6,126 nt of DNA, taken from assembly GCA_046760705.1 (NCBI GenBank), contig JBHIER010000214.1:1-6126 (forward strand). The letters run 5' to 3'. This DNA is from JBHIER01 sp046760705 [NCBI: bacterium]. GTDB lineage: Bacteria; JBHIER01; G020348925. The notes under the pieces were generated by a model that saw only the letters and a program-made list of their open reading frames with translations, had not been told where the DNA came from and did not search any database. The position numbers and the translations under genes were made by a program. Below, one piece after another: positions 4,551 through 6,126 of this stretch. Positions within the stretch are counted from its first letter, which is position 1. Each line of letters begins with the position of its first letter.

Positions 4551-5118
4551 GATTTCGATAACCCCAGAAGTAGCTGATCTCTTTTTTTGACTTTGAGAAT
4601 GTGACCATGACGCCGAGTCGAGCATCGGGATCACCTTTGCAGATCTGCTCTTTATTAAATCGATCTTTGACATTTGTTTTTAGATTGTTCTGTTTGACTT
4701 TAGCAGGCAGGGGACAGGAATCAATAGATAGATACTTCCCCCTGAGGAGTCCCATAGAGATGAGTTCATGGGCAAGTTGGATACGGATTTTCTGCAAAGC
4801 ATTATTGTCATGGTCTCTCGGGAACTCAGAGAACCTTTCCACACTGGGTAAAGGTTTAAGGATATTGAAGCCACAGCGGATGGCTGCGCTGGGGTTATTT
4901 CTCAAGCCGATGACTAGATCAGTCAATGTAGAGAGGCCATTGAGGCTTTTTAAGATTATTGCCTTTAGAAGGCTTTGGCGAGAGAAAGGTTTTCTTCCTG
5001 TGAAGTAAGCTGAATCGAGGTGATCTGCCTTAAGGTTGTCAAAGAGGAGCTGGAAGTTTTGCAGTGGATGGATATCCAGGATGGATTCGACAGAGAAAAG
5101 CAGTTTTTGATCTTTCAT
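4528..5118 (-). pseudogene. DDE transposase, N-terminal fragment
   Basis: ATG at 5118 is preferred over the in-frame ATG at 5130 because GGAGG (5128-5124 on the minus strand) stands 5 bases before it. The fragment (196 residues) starts MKDQKLLFSVESIL, carries KPFSRQSLLKAIILKSLNGL typical of the N-terminal domain of IS4/IS1182-like transposases, and LSIDSCPLPAK with the first catalytic Asp, then YFWGYRNH, the strand that normally leads to the second Asp. After the His the frame runs to a stop within six codons. In complete relatives some 40-50 residues lie between this motif and the second Asp; here only a few codons separate them, and the remainder is in another frame. An out-of-frame deletion near 4540-4555 is the likely cause. 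Confidence 0.8.
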
Positions 5119-5268
5119 AATAGCCTCCATTTTCGTGAAGATCGAAGTGAAGCGAAGCCAGAGTGATAAAAATAATGACCATGTTCAAGGGGGAGGAGGT
5201 CAAAAACAGAATTCCCTAAGCAATCTATATTCTTGGACTATTTGGCCAGACTTAGGGAGGAGAATGTG

Positions 5269-5284
5269 AGGGCTTCACGAAACT
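5269..5284. repeat. Extra copy of the insertion-sequence terminal repeat
   Basis: AGGGCTTCACGAAACT is identical to 3924-3939 and in the same orientation; relative to the right end at 5467-5483 it is inverted, so 5269-5483 looks like a 215-base unit with its own terminal repeats, as a MITE of this element would. No target duplication is seen at its left side. Confidence 0.55.
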
Positions 5285-5429
5285 TCACAAGGGGTTTTTT
5301 ATCAACTTTTTTGCCCTCCACCCCCCTTTTGAGGAGGCAAATTTTAGTGGAAAAAGGCTCTTTTTTACAGGAAGTACCCTATAACCGCTTGATATTAGGA
5401 AGGAATTTAACAGGAGGAAATCTCTAAAA

Positions 5430-5457
5430 TTGTCCTACCCTAACTCATTGATATTAT
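5430..5457 (+). promoter_or_regulatory. Candidate outward promoter at the right end of the insertion sequence
   Basis: TTGTCC (5430-5435), 16 bases, then TATTAT (5452-5457, five of six to consensus). Transcription would start near 5464 and reach the 64-codon gene, which the insertion separated from promoter P2. The -10 lies within the palindrome 5448-5463. Confidence 0.35.
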
Positions 5458-5466
5458 TATCAATTT

Positions 5467-5483
5467 GAGTTTCGTGAAGGGCT
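5467..5483. repeat. Right terminal inverted repeat of the insertion sequence
   Basis: GAGTTTCGTGAAGGGCT; its first 13 bases are the exact inverse of 3928-3940. One base separates it from the right copy of the target duplication. Confidence 0.7.
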
Positions 5484-5484
5484 C

Positions 5485-5494
5485 AAGATTCCAT
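5485..5494. repeat. Target-site duplication, right copy (AAGATTCCAT)
   Basis: Identical to 3914-3923. The bases that follow (TTTAAGGAGG) would have completed the 50-codon gene with Phe and TAA, and supply the Shine-Dalgarno of the next gene. Confidence 0.7.
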
Positions 5495-5512
5495 TTTAAG
5501 GAGGACTCGAAA

Positions 5513-5707
5513 ATGAAGAAGACCTTACTGGACGAGACCAAAATAGGGGAATTTCTCACTGTCGGGGCGGAGATGGAGGAGGACGAGGTGGGTCTTTTTA
5601 TCGCCTCTTCCGATGTCTCTGCAAGCTGTGCCTTTAAGTTTGACGAGTGGGAGAAGTTCGTCGAGGCGGTCAACAAGGCGAATACCAGGCTCAAAGAGGA
5701 GGCTTAG
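5513..5707 (+). CDS. Small acidic protein of 64 residues, function unknown
   Basis: ATG at 5513 has a perfect AAGGAGG (5498-5504) 8 bases upstream; a longer frame open to 5465 begins in the insertion-sequence end and is rejected. The product starts MKKTLLDETKIGEFLTVGAE, contains EEDEVGLFIASSDVSASCAF and ends with an amphipathic helix DEWEKFVEAVNKANTRLKEE. It is acidic, with no signal or membrane segment and a single Cys. I do not recognise a family. It was probably the second gene of an operon with the basic 50-codon gene: the ribosome binding site overlaps the TAA that gene would have had before the insertion. A pair of one basic and one acidic small protein invites the idea of partners (or a toxin-antitoxin-like pair), but nothing in the sequence demonstrates it. 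Confidence 0.7.
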   Translation: MKKTLLDETKIGEFLTVGAEMEEDEVGLFIASSDVSASCAFKFDEWEKFVEAVNKANTRLKEEA

Positions 5708-5815
5708 ATGGGGAGAAGCCCCTGGAACACCTTACGGAAGGAGCTTGGATTTATACAACAAATCTTGATTTATTGTATAAAGCCCGACCCCAAATGGAGT
5801 GCCAGCAACGAATAA
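5708..5815 (+). CDS. Possible 35-codon small ORF
   Basis: ATG at 5708 follows the previous stop directly and has AGAGGAGG (5695-5702) 5 bases upstream, a very strong site. The product would read MGRSPWNTLRKELGFIQQIL and 15 more residues ending WSASNE, stop TAA 5813-5815. No family resemblance. The dyad at 5750-5781 lies inside, so the frame may be a chance opening in regulatory DNA or the remnant of a longer gene. The ribosome binding site is the main support. Confidence 0.3.
   Translation: MGRSPWNTLRKELGFIQQILIYCIKPDPKWSASNE
5750..5781. promoter_or_regulatory. Near-perfect 32-base dyad, candidate operator
   Basis: TTTATACAA (5750-5758) and TTGTATAAA (5773-5781) are perfect inverted arms. 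Moving inward, 5760-5764 (AAATC) pairs with 5767-5771 (GATTT), with one mismatch (5759/5772) and a 2-base centre. Thus 15 of 16 positions are symmetric. The AT-rich DNA symmetry, rather than an RNA stem with a usable loop, suggests a binding site for a dimeric or tetrameric regulator. It ends 71 bases before the HTH gene. TATA-like hexamers lie in both arms but no matching -35 is found. Confidence 0.6.
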
Positions 5816-5852
5816 CCCAGGGATTAGCCCTGATCGGAGGGATGAGATAACG

Positions 5853-6062
5853 ATGGCAAAAGAAGTCAAAGAGGTGATGGACTCCGGGGAGCTCGCCGAG
5901 TATCTCGGCTATACCCGGAGGACCATCTACAAACTCATAAGAGAGGAGGGTCTCCCGGCCACCAGGATCCGGGGACAGTTCAGATTCAAGAAGGAGCTGG
6001 TGGATAGGTGGCTGGAGGAGAGGATGAGCCAGCAGACGGGAGAAGGATATGGCAAGGAATAA
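5853..6062 (+). CDS. Excisionase/MerR-like helix-turn-helix protein
   Basis: A 69-residue protein. Residues 12-54 form a compact winged-helix domain of the HTH_17 (excisionase family) kind: GELAEYLGYTRRTIYKLIRE gives the two helices of the HTH, GLPATRIRGQFRFKKE the wing with the typical aromatic-Arg pattern, and LVDRWLEE the closing helix. Such proteins bind DNA as recombination directionality factors or small repressors. ATG 5853 is chosen; GGAGG (5836-5840) is 12 bases away, rather far, so the ATG at 5877 is an alternative. An upstream extension to 5799 has no ribosome binding site. The gene overlaps the start of the next by 14 bases, so both are probably co-translated. The dyad at 5750-5781 is a candidate target for its own product. 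Confidence 0.85.
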   Translation: MAKEVKEVMDSGELAEYLGYTRRTIYKLIREEGLPATRIRGQFRFKKELVDRWLEERMSQQTGEGYGKE

Positions 6063-6126
6063 CCGGAAAGATAATCAGGTCAATCAGACCGGGCTCTACT
6101 GGCCTGGCAAGCGGACGGAGGTGGAG
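6049..6126 (+). CDS. 5' end of an unidentified gene (partial, runs off the window)
   Basis: ATG at 6049 with GGGAG (6038-6042) 6 bases upstream opens a frame that stays open for 26 codons to the window end, overlapping the HTH gene by 14 bases. The product begins MARNNRKDNQVNQTGLYWPG and continues KRTEVE. The hydrophilic lead and LYWPGKRTEVE remind me of the N-termini of some site-specific DNA methyltransferases of accessory restriction-modification loci, where a small HTH gene often precedes the methylase. Twenty-six residues cannot establish this; treat it as a hypothesis. Confidence 0.6.
   Translation, partial: MARNNRKDNQVNQTGLYWPGKRTEVE

Larger units (their letters stand above)
5119..5466. 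other. Gene-free right part of the insertion sequence
   Basis: I see no gene in these ~350 bases. They hold TTTCGTGAAG (5131-5140), an inverted terminal-like motif next to the transposase start; an inverted pair TCCCTAAG/CTTAGGGA (5214-5221, 5251-5258); the direct copy AGGGCTTCACGAAACT (5269-5284); a bulged hairpin TTTGCC.TCC/GGAGGCAAA (5310-5341) followed by TTTT; and the small palindrome TTGATATTATTATCAA (5448-5463). A 64-codon frame from TTG 5233 has no ribosome binding site or family resemblance. Confidence 0.5.
3924..5484 (-). mobile_element. Degraded insertion sequence with a DDE transposase
   Basis: About 1.56 kb bounded by near-matching terminal inverted repeats. The core CTTCACGAAACTC (3928-3940) is found perfectly inverted as GAGTTTCGTGAAG (5467-5479); extending outward gives about 17 bases with two mismatches. 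Outside both ends stands AAGATTCCAT (3914-3923 and 5485-5494), read as the target duplication, with one unexplained base (5484) at the right. The transposase is on the minus strand and carries an internal deletion plus frameshift, so the element is no longer autonomous. About 350 bases between the transposase start and the right end hold no gene, but two further copies of the terminal motif (5131-5140 inverted, 5269-5284 direct), so a second element or a rearrangement may be included. Confidence 0.75.

Noticed and set aside
5233-5427. A 64-codon frame from TTG in the right part of the insertion sequence
   Set aside because: No Shine-Dalgarno, no family resemblance, and it runs through the extra terminal-repeat copy and a hairpin.

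Overview
The window reads as bacterial DNA. Strong AAGGAGG-type Shine-Dalgarno sites precede several genes, sigma70-like promoters can be recognised, and there is a QueE-type radical SAM enzyme, PspC-type envelope proteins and a degraded insertion sequence. I cannot name the species. The mix of DUF366-QueE, PspC and membrane-repeat proteins, GTAGGGGC palindromes and period-8 GGAGTATT repeats suggests a free-living, probably Gram-negative, environmental lineage, but that is inference. The first ~500 bases and the insertion sequence are visibly more AT-rich than the genes at 544-3322.

Region 1 (1-520): the 3' end of an unidentified gene overlaps by ATGA a small membrane protein that resembles the C-terminal part of DUF3307 proteins. 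The last bases of the second gene, including its stop codon, lie in a long GTAGGGGC-type palindrome (443-518).
Region 2 (544-1844): a two-gene unit with an ATGA overlap encodes a DUF366 protein and a 7-carboxy-7-deazaguanine synthase (QueE-like), a step of queuosine / 7-deazapurine biosynthesis.
Region 3 (1845-2118): no gene; a composite repeat with two inverted arms of an 8-base period, then a candidate promoter.
Region 4 (2119-3322): an envelope-stress-like membrane module. A double PspC protein is split by an apparent +1 frameshift at a G5 run, and is followed by a six-helix membrane protein built from three copies of a two-helix repeat. A terminator candidate follows at 3392-3421.
Region 5 (3323-3772): no protein gene; two promoter candidates, a GC-rich hairpin-forming stretch and a 5' leader with a hairpin.
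Region 6 (3773-5707): two small genes (50 and 64 codons) that appear to have formed one compact operon, now separated by a decayed DDE-transposase insertion sequence (about 3924-5484). The insertion is flanked by a 10-base direct repeat (AAGATTCCAT) and bounded by near-matching terminal inverted repeats. Removing the insert and one repeat copy restores a 51-codon gene whose TAA overlaps the Shine-Dalgarno of the second gene.
Region 7 (5708-6126): a possible 35-codon ORF containing a near-perfect 32-base dyad, then an excisionase/MerR-like helix-turn-helix gene that overlaps the start of a gene running off the window. This edge looks like the entrance to an accessory locus.

The most useful observations are the insertion footprint, the split double-PspC gene, the dyad before the HTH gene, the palindrome that supplies a stop codon, and the structured leader region at 3424-3772. 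I found no CRISPR array, tRNA or rRNA. The window does not show a demonstrable new system by itself; the best lead is whatever follows the HTH gene to the right.
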